A stretch of DNA of 64,000 nucleotides. Source: Rhodobacteraceae bacterium 63075 (lineage in GTDB: Bacteria > Pseudomonadota > Alphaproteobacteria > Rhodobacterales > Rhodobacteraceae). Shown here in pieces: positions 43,538-52,019 of this stretch. The stretch is from NCBI GenBank assembly GCA_003417655.1, contig QVMW01000012.1, positions 1 through 64,000 on the forward strand, written 5' to 3'. The position numbers and the translations under genes were made by a program. The notes beneath the pieces are model-generated. The model saw only the letters and a list, made by a program, of their open reading frames with translations. It had not been told where the DNA came from and searched no databases. The number at the start of each line of letters is the position of its first letter. Position 1 is the stretch's first letter.

Positions 43538-46075
43538 ATGCCCGTTGTCGTAGTCGAATCCCCGGCCAAGGCCAAAACCATCAACAAGTATCTTGGCTCC
43601 GACTACACCGTGCTGGCATCCTACGGCCATGTCCGCGACCTGCCGCCGAAGGATGGCTCCGTCGACCCCGAGCATGATTTCGACATGAAATGGGAAGTCG
43701 GCACCGACAGCCGCAAGCATGTCAAGGCCATCGCCGATGCGCTCAAGGACGACCCCGCGCTCATCCTCGCGACGGACCCCGACCGCGAGGGCGAGGCGAT
43801 CAGCTGGCATCTGGAGGAAGCCCTGCGCAAGCGCAAGGTGCTCAAGAAGGACACGCCGGTCAGCCGCGTCGTGTTCAACGCGATCACGGAATCCGCCGTG
43901 ACCGAGGCGATGCAGAACCCCCGCGAGATCGATGCGCCGCTCGTCGAGGCCTATCTCGCCCGCCGCGCGCTCGACTACCTCGTCGGGTTCAATCTCAGCC
44001 CCGTGCTCTGGCGCAAGCTGCCGGGCGCGAAGTCGGCCGGGCGGGTCCAGTCGGTCTGCCTGCGCCTCATCGTCGAGCGGGAGATGGAGATCGAGGCCTT
44101 CAACCCCCGCGAATACTGGACCGTCAAGGCCCAGCTCACCACGCCCCGCGGCAAGAGCTTCGAGGCCCGGCTGACAACGCTGGCGGGCAAGAAACTCGAG
44201 AAATTCGACATTGCCAACGAGACGCAGGCAGAGATGGCCGTTCAGGCGATCGAGAGCCGCGATCTTTCCGTCACCTCCGTCGAGGCCAAGCCCGGCACGC
44301 GCAATCCTTCGCCGCCCTTCATGACCTCGACGCTCCAGCAGGAGGCCAGCCGCAAGTTCGGCATGGGCGCGCGCCAGGCGATGAGCACCGCCCAGCGCCT
44401 CTACGAGGCCGGCCACATCACCTACATGCGAACCGACGGGATCGACATGGCCCCCGAGGCCGTCTCGGCGGCCCGCGACGCGATCAAGGATCGCTTCGGC
44501 GAGAGCTATGTCCCCGGCAAGCCGCGCATCTACAAGAACAAGGCCAAGAACGCACAGGAAGCGCATGAATGTATCCGACCCACGGACATGGCCGCCGATG
44601 CCGAGGCGCTGAAGCTGCGCGACGCCGACCAGCGCAAGCTCTATGACCTGATCTGGAAGCGCACGCTCGCCTGCCAGATGGAAAGCGCCCGGCTCGAGCG
44701 CACCACCGTCGAGATCGCCTCGGCCGATGGCCAGGTCGGCCTGCGCGCCAGCGGGCAGGTCGTGCTCTTCGACGGGTTCATGGCCGTCTACGAGGAGGGC
44801 CGCGACGACGCGGCGGCGGACGAGGACGACAAGCGCCTGCCGGCGATCTCCGAGGGCGACGCGACGGCCAAGGAGAAGATCGCCCCCGAGCAGCACTTCA
44901 CCCAGCCCCCCCCGCGCTACACCGAGGCGACGCTGGTCAAGCGCATGGAAGAGCTCGGCATCGGTCGCCCCTCGACCTATGCCTCCGTCATCACCACGAT
45001 CCAGGACCGCGAATATGTCCGCAAGGACAAGGGCCGCCTCTACCCCGAGGACAAGGGCCGCATCGTCACGATCTTCCTGCTCAATTTCTTCCGCAAATAC
45101 GTCGGCTACGAGTTTACCGCCAATCTCGAGGAAGAGCTCGACGATGTCTCGGCGGGCAAGCGCGATTACAAGACCGTGCTGGACAGGTTCTGGCGCGACT
45201 TCTCCGCCGCGATCGCCGACACCTCCGAGCTCAGGATCACCGAGGTGCTCGACGTGCTCGACGACGCGCTCGCGCCACAGCTCTACCCGCCGCGCGAAGA
45301 CGGCTCCGATCCGCGCATCTGCCCCAAATGCGGGCAAGGCCGCCTGCACCTGAAGACATCGCGCACCGGCGGCTTCGTCGGCTGCGGCAATTATCCCGAA
45401 TGCACCTATACCCGCCCCATCGCCGGCGAGGGCGCAGACGGAGACGAGCGGGTGCTCGGCGAGGACCAGGGCGACGAGATCTGGCTGAAGTCCGGCCGCT
45501 TCGGCCCTTACGTCCAGCGCGGCGAGCCGACGCCGGAGAACAAGAAACCGCCCCGCGCCTCGCTGCCCAAGGGCTGGGACAAGGACGCGATGGACCTCGA
45601 CAAGGCCCTGACGCTGCTCAGCCTGCCCCGCGAGATCGGCGAGCACCCCGAGGGCGGCATGATCAAGTCGAATTTCGGCCGCTACGGCCCCTACGTGATG
45701 CACCAGCTCCCCGATGATGCGAAACCGACCTATGCCAACCTCAAGGACCCCGACGATGTCTTCGAGATCGGGATGAACCGCGCTGTCGAGCTGCTGGCCG
45801 AGAAACGCGCCAATCCGGGGCGCGGGCGCTCCGCCGCCGCCAAGCCGCTCAAGGAGCTGGGCGAGCATCCCGATGGCGGCGCGATGAACGTCATGGACGG
45901 GCGCTACGGCCCTTACGTCAAATGGGAGAAAGTCAACGCGACCCTGCCCAAGGACGTCAAGCCCGAGGACGTGACCGCCGAGATGGCCACCGAGCTGGTG
46001 AACGAGAAGGCCGCCAAGAAGGGCAAGGGCGGCAGGAAAGCCGCCCCGAAGAAGAAGGCATCGGCCGGCAAATAA
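43538..46075 (+). CDS. topA: DNA topoisomerase I
   Basis: An 845-residue type IA topoisomerase. The TOPRIM domain begins MPVVVVESPAKAKTINKYLG, with LATDPDREGEAISWHL. The catalytic Tyr296 lies in TYMRTDGID, followed by QEAHECIRPT. One C4 zinc finger (CPKCGQGRL...GCGNYPEC) is at about 590-625. The C-terminus contains repeats of the LGEHPEGG/DGRYGPYVK type and a Lys-rich tail. ATG 43538 follows AAAGGA. It relaxes negative supercoils. Confidence 0.97.
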   Translation: MPVVVVESPAKAKTINKYLGSDYTVLASYGHVRDLPPKDGSVDPEHDFDMKWEVGTDSRKHVKAIADALKDDPALILATDPDREGEAISWHLEEALRKRKVLKKDTPVSRVVFNAITESAVTEAMQNPREIDAPLVEAYLARRALDYLVGFNLSPVLWRKLPGAKSAGRVQSVCLRLIVEREMEIEAFNPREYWTVKAQLTTPRGKSFEARLTTLAGKKLEKFDIANETQAEMAVQAIESRDLSVTSVEAKPGTRNPSPPFMTSTLQQEASRKFGMGARQAMSTAQRLYEAGHITYMRTDGIDMAPEAVSAARDAIKDRFGESYVPGKPRIYKNKAKNAQEAHECIRPTDMAADAEALKLRDADQRKLYDLIWKRTLACQMESARLERTTVEIASADGQVGLRASGQVVLFDGFMAVYEEGRDDAAADEDDKRLPAISEGDATAKEKIAPEQHFTQPPPRYTEATLVKRMEELGIGRPSTYASVITTIQDREYVRKDKGRLYPEDKGRIVTIFLLNFFRKYVGYEFTANLEEELDDVSAGKRDYKTVLDRFWRDFSAAIADTSELRITEVLDVLDDALAPQLYPPREDGSDPRICPKCGQGRLHLKTSRTGGFVGCGNYPECTYTRPIAGEGADGDERVLGEDQGDEIWLKSGRFGPYVQRGEPTPENKKPPRASLPKGWDKDAMDLDKALTLLSLPREIGEHPEGGMIKSNFGRYGPYVMHQLPDDAKPTYANLKDPDDVFEIGMNRAVELLAEKRANPGRGRSAAAKPLKELGEHPDGGAMNVMDGRYGPYVKWEKVNATLPKDVKPEDVTAEMATELVNEKAAKKGKGGRKAAPKKKASAGK

Positions 46076-46081
46076 GCCCGT

Positions 46082-46113
46082 GGGCGGGATGTCGTAGAAA
46101 CACGACCCCGCCC
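46082..46113 (+). terminator. Hairpin terminator after topA
   Basis: GGGCGGG and GTCGT pair with ACGAC and CCCGCCC across a 6-base loop, with a 2-base bulge. It begins 7 bases after the topA stop and is followed by CCTTCAC rather than a T-run, so termination may be partial. Confidence 0.6.
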
Positions 46114-46117
46114 CCTT

Positions 46118-46177
46118 CACGTTGACTCTCCCATGACCCCGCGTCACAACGTGACCGAAAGATCATGGGAGACATTC
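46118..46177 (+). promoter_or_regulatory. Structured leader that can mask the scoA ribosome binding site
   Basis: TCTCCCATGA (46127-46136) is perfectly complementary to TCATGGGAGA (46163-46172), which contains the scoA Shine-Dalgarno. Inside lies GTCAC-AAC-GTGAC (46143-46155). An alternative pairing, TCACGTTG (46117-46124) with CAACGTGA (46147-46154), would break the inner stem. The arrangement suggests translational control of the CoA-transferase pair; no known riboswitch is recognised. Confidence 0.5.
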
Positions 46178-46900
46178 ATGCAAAAAGTCTACGGTTCCGC
46201 CGCCGAAGCGCTCGATGGGGTGCTCTTCGACGGCATGCTGATCGCCGCGGGCGGCTTCGGCCTCTGCGGCATCCCCGAGCTGCTGCTCGAGGCCATCAAG
46301 GAGGCCGGCACGAAAGACCTCACCTTCGCCTCCAACAACGCGGGCGTCGATGATTTCGGCATCGGCATCCTGCTGCAGACCAAGCAGGTGAAGAAGATGA
46401 TGTCGTCCTACGTGGGCGAGAACGCCGAGTTCATGCGCCAGTATCTCTCCGGCGAGCTGGAGCTGGAATTCAACCCGCAAGGCACGCTCGCCGAGCGCAT
46501 GCGCGCGGGCGGCGCGGGCATTCCGGGCTTTTACACCAAGACGGGCTACGGCACACAGGTCGCCGAGGGCAAGGAGGTCAAGACCTTCCCGACAGGCCCG
46601 GACGGCGCCGAGGAGCATTACATCCTCGAAAACGGCATCTTCGCCGACCTCTCCATCGTCAAGGCGTGGAAGGCCGACACGACGGGCAACGCGATCTTCC
46701 GCAAGACCGCGCGCAACTTCAACCCGCCGGCGGCCATGTGCGGCAAGGTCTGCGTGCTGGAAGTCGAGGAGATCGTCGAGCCCGGCGAGCTCGAGCCCGA
46801 TCATATCCACCTGCCCAGCATCTACGTGCATCGCGTCGTGCAGGGCGCACACGAGAAGCGCATCGAGCAACGCACCGTTCGCAGCAAGGAGGACGCATAA
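46178..46900 (+). CDS. scoA: 3-oxoacid CoA-transferase, subunit A
   Basis: A 240-residue alpha subunit of succinyl-CoA:3-ketoacid (or acetoacetate) CoA-transferase. Blocks: [57 protein letters not shown]. It activates acetoacetate for ketone-body or PHB-linked metabolism. ATG 46178 follows GGGAGA, which lies in a leader hairpin. The stop overlaps the scoB start (TAATG). Confidence 0.94.
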   Translation: MQKVYGSAAEALDGVLFDGMLIAAGGFGLCGIPELLLEAIKEAGTKDLTFASNNAGVDDFGIGILLQTKQVKKMMSSYVGENAEFMRQYLSGELELEFNPQGTLAERMRAGGAGIPGFYTKTGYGTQVAEGKEVKTFPTGPDGAEEHYILENGIFADLSIVKAWKADTTGNAIFRKTARNFNPPAAMCGKVCVLEVEEIVEPGELEPDHIHLPSIYVHRVVQGAHEKRIEQRTVRSKEDA

Positions 46901-47538
46901 TGGCTGGTGAAAGCAAGGGCTGGGACCGCAACCAAATGGCCGCGCGCGCCGCGGACGAGCTCGAAGACGGCTGGTATGTCAACCTCGGTATCGGCATCCC
47001 GACGCTGGTCGCCAATTACGTCGGCGACAAGGACATCACGCTGCAATCGGAAAACGGCATGCTGGGCATGGGCCCCTTCCCCATCGAGGGCGAGGAAGAC
47101 CCCGACCTGATCAATGCCGGCAAGCAGACGATCACCGAGCTGCGCCGCACCTCCTATTTCGATTCAGCGACCAGCTTCGGCATGATCCGCGGCGGCAAGA
47201 TCGCGGCGGCGATCCTCGGCGCGATGGAAGTGGCCGAGAACGGCGATCTGGCGAACTGGATGATCCCCGGCAAGCTGGTCAAGGGCATGGGCGGCGCGAT
47301 GGACCTCGTCGCGGGTGTCGGCCGCGTCGTCGTGGTCATGGACCACACCAACAAGCATGGCGAGAGCAAGCTGCTGAAGGAATGCACCCTGCCGCTGACG
47401 GGCACCGGCGTTGTTGATCGTATCATCACCAACCTCGGTGTGCTCGACGTGGTCGAGGGCGGCCTTCGGATCGTCGAGCTGGCCGATGGCGTCACCGAAG
47501 AAGAGCTGCGCGCCGCGACGGACGCCACGATCGTCTGA
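46900..47538 (+). CDS. scoB: 3-oxoacid CoA-transferase, subunit B
   Basis: A 212-residue beta subunit. The catalytic Glu is in QSENGMLGMGP. Other blocks: VNLGIGIPTLVANYV, SFGMIRGGKI, GAMDLVAGVGRVVVVMDHTNKHGESKLLKECTLPLTG. With scoA it exchanges CoA between succinate and acetoacetate. It is followed by a strong terminator. Confidence 0.95.
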   Translation: MAGESKGWDRNQMAARAADELEDGWYVNLGIGIPTLVANYVGDKDITLQSENGMLGMGPFPIEGEEDPDLINAGKQTITELRRTSYFDSATSFGMIRGGKIAAAILGAMEVAENGDLANWMIPGKLVKGMGGAMDLVAGVGRVVVVMDHTNKHGESKLLKECTLPLTGTGVVDRIITNLGVLDVVEGGLRIVELADGVTEEELRAATDATIV

Positions 47539-47556
47539 TCCGGCACCACAGTTTTC

Positions 47557-47590
47557 GAAACGGGCCGCCCTGCGCGGCCCGTTTCTTTTT
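47557..47590 (+). terminator. Rho-independent terminator after scoB
   Basis: A perfect 12-bp stem GAAACGGGCCGC / GCGGCCCGTTTC around CCTGC, followed directly by TTTTT. The clearest terminator in the window. Confidence 0.93.
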
Positions 47591-47651
47591 GTTTCGAGTT
47601 CCGCAACAAATCCATATTATCGCCTCAATTGATGAATAGCCCTCGGGGCAA

Positions 47652-48653
47652 ATGACAATGAGCAGTGATATTCAGGCCCCTCAAGGAAAGCCGCCGCGCG
47701 GGCGCTGGCGCGAGTTCGCGCTGCTGGGCGGGCTTTTCGTGCTGGTCGTCGCCGGGCTTGCCTCGCTGGCCGCGGCGACGGGCTGGGAAGAGACGATGGC
47801 CCAGCTCTCCAAGCTCACGCTGGCCCAGGTCGGCCTTCTGCTCGCGCTCAGCCTCGTCAATTACCTCTTCCGCGCCTTTCGCTGGCATGTCTTCACGCGC
47901 TGCCTCGGCGTCGGGACCGGCCTTGGCCAGGACATCCGCCATTTCCTCGGCGGCTTCGCCATGTCGGTCACGCCGGGCCGCGTGGGCGAGCTCATTCGCA
48001 TGCGCTGGATCCGGCGCGAGACGGGCTGGAGTTTCGAGCGCACCGCGCCGCTCGTCCTGGTCGACCGCGCCTCCGACCTCGCGGCGATGGCCCTGCTGCT
48101 CGCCGCCGCGCTGGCGCTGTCGGGCGGAATGATCCGCTTTGCCGTTCCGGTCACCCTCCTGGCCTTCGCCGGGGCCGTGATCGTCACGCGGCCCGCCCTG
48201 CTCTCGATTTCGGCCAACGGGTTTTACCGCCTCACCGGCCTCTTCCCCCGCCTCATGGCGCGCATCCGCCGCGCCGCGCGCTCGCTGAGGGCCTTCACCG
48301 GCGCAGGCACGCTCGCGCTCGCCACGGCGCTTGGCCTCGTCGGCTGGATCGCCGAGGGCTATGCCTTCTGGCTCCTGCTCACATGGCTCGATGCCGGGGT
48401 CGGCTTCTGGCTGGCGGTGCTCATCTTCGTCTTCGCCACGCTTGCAGGCGGGCTGACCGGCGCGCCCGGCGGGCTCGGCGGGGCGGAGGCGGCGATGGTC
48501 GGGCTGCTGATGCTCGAAGGGGTGCCCTTCGAGGTCGCGCTTGCCGCCACGGCGGTGATCCGCGTGACCACGCTCTGGTTCGCCATTCTCATAGGCCTCG
48601 GCATTTTCCCCTTTGCCGAGGCGAAATCCCTCAAGTTCAAAGAGGCCTCCTGA
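47652..48653 (+). CDS. Lysylphosphatidylglycerol-synthase-like membrane protein (UPF0104 type)
   Basis: A 333-residue protein with about eight membrane helices. Features are LSLVNYLFRAFRWHVF, SVTPGRVGELIRMRWIRRETGWSFERTAPLVLVDRASDLAAM and GGLTGAPGGLGGAEAAMVGLLMLEG. The family contains flippase-like membrane domains of lipid-modifying systems. Its stop overlaps the start of the DprE1-like gene in TGATG. It may move a polyprenyl-linked sugar across the membrane (inference from context). The start has only a weak ribosome binding site. Confidence 0.82.
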   Translation: MTMSSDIQAPQGKPPRGRWREFALLGGLFVLVVAGLASLAAATGWEETMAQLSKLTLAQVGLLLALSLVNYLFRAFRWHVFTRCLGVGTGLGQDIRHFLGGFAMSVTPGRVGELIRMRWIRRETGWSFERTAPLVLVDRASDLAAMALLLAAALALSGGMIRFAVPVTLLAFAGAVIVTRPALLSISANGFYRLTGLFPRLMARIRRAARSLRAFTGAGTLALATALGLVGWIAEGYAFWLLLTWLDAGVGFWLAVLIFVFATLAGGLTGAPGGLGGAEAAMVGLLMLEGVPFEVALAATAVIRVTTLWFAILIGLGIFPFAEAKSLKFKEAS

Positions 48654-49960
48654 TGCTCTGGAAATCGACGAGTTATACAGGCTGGGGCCGCGCGCTCAGC
48701 GCCGCGGGCGAGCTGGCCCGCCCCGAGCGCATGAGCACGCTCGCCAGGCTGGGCGCAGTTCCGGCCATCGGCGCGCGCCGCTCCTACGGCGATGCCTGCC
48801 TCAACACCGCCGGGCAGGCCGCCGACATGTCCAGGCTCGACCGTATCCTTGGCTTCGATGCCGAAACCGGCCGTGTCGAGGCCGAGGCCGGCGTGCCCAT
48901 CGGCGAGCTGGCCCGCCTCTTCGCCCCGCTCGGCTGGATGCCCGCCGTCATGCCCGGCACGGGCTTCGCCACGGTCGGGGGCTGCATCGCCATGGACGTG
49001 CACGGCAAGAACCACCATGCTGACGGCAGCTTCGGCCAGCATGTCATCTCGCTCAAGCTGATGCAGGACGGCAAAAGCCGGACGATAGCGCCCAATCGCG
49101 GCAAGGCGCTCTTCGAGGCGACTGTCGGCGGCCTCGGCCAGACCGGGATCATCACCTCTGCCAAGCTCCAGATGATCCCCTGCGAGGGCCCGGGCATGGA
49201 AGTCACAGAGCAGCGCGTCGAGGACTGGGACGAGCATATCGCCCTGCTGGACAGCTCGGAAGCGCGCTACACGGTCGGCTGGCTCGACGCGACGGCCCGG
49301 GGCAAGCACCTGGGCCGCGGCATCGTCGAAGAGGCGCGCAGCACCGCCGTGCGCCCGCAATCAGCCCCGAAGGGCAGCGCCAAGTCCGTCCCCTTCGATT
49401 TCCCGCGCTTCACCCTGTCGCGGGTGATCGTCTCGGGCTTCAACAAGGCCTATTACCTGCGCATCCGCGACGGCGGGCAGACTCGGATCAAGCCGCTCGA
49501 GGAGTTCTTCTTCCCGCTCGACAGGATTCGCGACTGGAACAGGCTCTATGGGAAAAGCGGCTTTCACCAGTTTCAATGCGCGCTACCGGAGGCCGAGCTG
49601 CCGCGCCTGCGCAGCATCGCCGAGCGGATCGCGGGCAGCGGCCTTGCCTCGCCACTCGCCGTGCTCAAGCGCCTGGGGCCGGGCTCTGGCGGGCTGATGT
49701 CGTTTCCGATGGCGGGCTACACGCTCGCCGTGGATTTCCGCGAGGGCCCGAAGGCGCGCGCGCTCATCTCCGAGCTGATCTCAGAGGCGCAGGCGGGCGG
49801 CGGGCGCATCTACCTTGCCAAGGACAGCCTCGCCACCGAGGCGCAAGTCAAGGCGATGTATCCCGACTGGCGCCGCTGGGCCGAGGCATGCGCGCGGCAC
49901 GACCCCGAAGGCGCGCTCGAGACCGACCTGACACGACGCCTTTCCCTGAGGAGCCTTTGA
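48653..49960 (+). CDS. DprE1-like FAD-dependent oxidase (decaprenylphosphoryl-ribose 2'-oxidase type)
   Basis: A 435-residue VAO/PCMH-family flavoenzyme. The FAD domain shows GARRSYGDACLNTAGQAADMSRL, then GTGFATVGGCIAMDVHGKNHHADGSFG, which is diagnostic of DprE1. The C-terminus shows FPMAGYTLAVDF and RIYLAKDSLATEAQVKAMYP, also DprE1-like. The position equivalent to mycobacterial Cys387 is Ala359. With the next gene it would epimerise a polyprenyl-phosphoryl ribose to arabinose. The frame is open to 48383, but ATG 48653 overlaps the upstream stop. Confidence 0.87.
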   Translation: MLWKSTSYTGWGRALSAAGELARPERMSTLARLGAVPAIGARRSYGDACLNTAGQAADMSRLDRILGFDAETGRVEAEAGVPIGELARLFAPLGWMPAVMPGTGFATVGGCIAMDVHGKNHHADGSFGQHVISLKLMQDGKSRTIAPNRGKALFEATVGGLGQTGIITSAKLQMIPCEGPGMEVTEQRVEDWDEHIALLDSSEARYTVGWLDATARGKHLGRGIVEEARSTAVRPQSAPKGSAKSVPFDFPRFTLSRVIVSGFNKAYYLRIRDGGQTRIKPLEEFFFPLDRIRDWNRLYGKSGFHQFQCALPEAELPRLRSIAERIAGSGLASPLAVLKRLGPGSGGLMSFPMAGYTLAVDFREGPKARALISELISEAQAGGGRIYLAKDSLATEAQVKAMYPDWRRWAEACARHDPEGALETDLTRRLSLRSL

Positions 49961-49961
49961 C

Positions 49962-50708
49962 ATGAGCGAGACACGCGAAACCTGGATCATCCTCGGGGCC
50001 AGCTCCTCCATGGCCGGCCCCTTCATCCGCACCCTCGCCGAGGCAGGCCACGGGCTGATCCTCGCCGGGCGCGACAAGCCCGACCTCGCGGCCATCGCCG
50101 CCGACGCGGGCGCGCGCGGCGCGAGTCATGTGGCGCAGTTCGCGCTCGATGTGCGCGATGCAGCCAGCTTCAGGGCGATCCTGACCCATGCCGAGGGCTG
50201 CGAGGGCCAGCTTTGCTGCGCGGTCTTCGTCGGCTCCATGCCGGACCAGTCGCAGATCGACGCGGAGCCAGGCCTCGTGAGCGGCGTCGTGACCGACAGC
50301 TTCTCCGGCCCCGCCCGCTTCCTGCAGGCGCTCGCCCCGATGCTCGAATCCCGGGGCGGCGGCAGCATCGTCGGCGTCGGCTCCGTGGCCGGTGACAGGG
50401 GCCGGCTCGGAAACTATGTCTACGGCGCGGCCAAGGCGGGCTTCGCGACCTACCTGTCGGGCCTGCGCAACCGGCTCGGGCGCGAGGGCGTTCACGTCAT
50501 GACCGTCAAGCCCGGCCCCGTGGACACGGCGATGACATGGGGCCTCGGTCCGCAGCCCTTCATGACGACGCCCGATACCGTCGCCCGCGATATCCTCAAA
50601 GGACTGCGCAAGGGGCGCAACGTGGTCTATACCGCCGGGATCTGGCGCTGGGTCATGCTGGTCATCCGCATGATCCCCGAGCCGATCTTCAAGAAGATGT
50701 CGATCTGA
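49962..50708 (+). CDS. DprE2-like short-chain reductase
   Basis: A 248-residue SDR. The cofactor motif is IILGASSSMAGPF (a variant of GxxxGxG). The catalytic Ser is in VGVGSVAGDRGRLGN, and Tyr/Lys in YVYGAAKAGFATYL. The tail ends PEPIFKKMSI with a membrane-associating helix (WRWVMLVIRMI), like DprE2, which reduces the 2-keto intermediate made by DprE1. It follows the DprE1-like gene with 1 base between stop and start. Confidence 0.85.
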   Translation: MSETRETWIILGASSSMAGPFIRTLAEAGHGLILAGRDKPDLAAIAADAGARGASHVAQFALDVRDAASFRAILTHAEGCEGQLCCAVFVGSMPDQSQIDAEPGLVSGVVTDSFSGPARFLQALAPMLESRGGGSIVGVGSVAGDRGRLGNYVYGAAKAGFATYLSGLRNRLGREGVHVMTVKPGPVDTAMTWGLGPQPFMTTPDTVARDILKGLRKGRNVVYTAGIWRWVMLVIRMIPEPIFKKMSI

Positions 50709-50740
50709 ACGCAGCCCGTTTCCGTCGCGGAATTCGATCC

Positions 50741-50816
50741 GTTTTCCGTCGCGGAAAACGCGCGCGCCCCGAAATCATCGCATGATTTCGCCCCGTTTTC
50801 CGCGTCAGAAAACGGC
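50741..50816. terminator. Cluster of three hairpins between convergent dprE2-like and ubiA-like genes
   Basis: The three stems are CGTTTTCCG / CGGAAAACG (50741-50761, loop TCG), CGAAATCAT / ATGATTTCG (50771-50791, loop CGC) and CCGTTTTC / GAAAACGG (50794-50816, loop of 7 bases, reaching into the ubiA-like stop). They are similar in style to the pair at 2150-2195 and probably form a bidirectional terminator. Confidence 0.7.
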
Positions 50817-52019
50817 AGCCAGCCACTCGTCCCAAAGCCCGGCGGCGTAGAACATCAGCGACAGCGTGATGAGGATCAGCCCGATCCCGCGCTTGTCGCG
50901 CAGCGCGAAGACGATCGGGTCATAATCCTGCTTGCCGTAATAGCCCAGCCGCACCATGCGGAAGAGCCAGGCCGCCAGCGGCAGGATCGCCAGCCAGAGA
51001 AACCAGCGGTCGGGGTAGAGCGCCCGGGCCTGCGCGCTGTGCGAATAGAGAAAGAAGACGACCAGCGCGACAAGCATGCTGACCACCGCGAAATTGAGCA
51101 GCTTGCCCCGGTCGGGCCGGCCATAGCCGCGCCCGGGCAGGCGTTCGTCCGTCTTGGTGAGCGTCAGCTCGGTGAGCCGCTTGACCGCCCCGAGCGTCAG
51201 GAAGACCGGGAAGATGAAGAACAGCATCGCCGCCGAGACGGCCACGCCCGCCGCCGCCGCGCCCGCGACAACGCGCAGCGAATAGAGCGCGGCGAGCATG
51301 AAGATATCCACCCAGCGCATCCGCTTGAGCCGGACCGAGTAGGCCACCGAAACGAAGACATAGAGCAGCGTGACCGACAGGAAATCCGCGCCGAGATAAG
51401 CGCCGGTGCCAAGCGCCACGAGCACCAGGGCGAGCCCCGCGCCCATCCCGACCTGCAAGGGCACGGCACCGCTTGCGAAGGGGCGCTTGCATTTCTTCGG
51501 ATGCAGACGGTCGGCCTCGAGGTCGATCAGGTCATTGACGATATAGATCGAGGAGGCCGCCGCCGAAAAGGCCACCATCCCCAGCAGGGCCAGCAGGATC
51601 GTCCCGCCGTCGAACTGATGCGCCGCCAGCAGCGGCAGCAGGAGCAGCACGTTCTTGACCCATTGATGCGGCCTGAGCGCGCGCAAGAGATCGCCCGGGG
51701 CCCAGCCCTGCCGGCGCCGCGCGCCTTCTTCCTCGGCGGTCTCCAGCCCGTGCTGCGCCGCCAGCGTCGCGGCAAGCTCGGGGTGGCGCTTCGCACTCAG
51801 CGCCACCTGCCCGCCACCCGCCTTGATCCGGCCGATCTCTTCCAGCACATCTCCGTCGATCGGCATCAAATCGGCCCTGAGCGTCACGGCTTCGGGCCGC
51901 TTGCCGCTCAGCGCAGCCAGTGCCGCCTTCGGATCGCGCCCCAGCGCCGTCCAGAAATATTCCAGCCTTGGACTCGTGCGCAGAAAGCCTCCCTCGAGCG
52001 CGAAGACGGTCCGGCTCAT
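50805..52019 (-). CDS. UbiA-family polyprenyl-phosphate phosphoribosyltransferase-like protein with eroded HAD domain
   Basis: A 404-residue protein. Residues about 110-404 are a UbiA membrane domain with RPHQWVKNVLLLLPLLAAHQ and the Asp-rich motif NDLIDLEADRLHPKKCKRPFASG. This is the subtype of decaprenyl-phosphate phosphoribosyltransferase, which makes the substrate for DprE1. Residues 1-100 look like the start of a HAD phosphatase, but the nucleophile motif DLDGT is replaced by ALEGG, and the domain is less than half the normal length. The gene overlaps the end of the transglycosylase gene in ATGA. Confidence 0.83.
   Translation of the reverse strand: MSRTVFALEGGFLRTSPRLEYFWTALGRDPKAALAALSGKRPEAVTLRADLMPIDGDVLEEIGRIKAGGGQVALSAKRHPELAATLAAQHGLETAEEEGARRRQGWAPGDLLRALRPHQWVKNVLLLLPLLAAHQFDGGTILLALLGMVAFSAAASSIYIVNDLIDLEADRLHPKKCKRPFASGAVPLQVGMGAGLALVLVALGTGAYLGADFLSVTLLYVFVSVAYSVRLKRMRWVDIFMLAALYSLRVVAGAAAAGVAVSAAMLFFIFPVFLTLGAVKRLTELTLTKTDERLPGRGYGRPDRGKLLNFAVVSMLVALVVFFLYSHSAQARALYPDRWFLWLAILPLAAWLFRMVRLGYYGKQDYDPIVFALRDKRGIGLILITLSLMFYAAGLWDEWLAAVF

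Noticed and set aside
43508..46147. Open frame of about 880 codons on the minus strand
   Set aside because: Complement of topA; the composition is that of a shadow frame and topA is certain.
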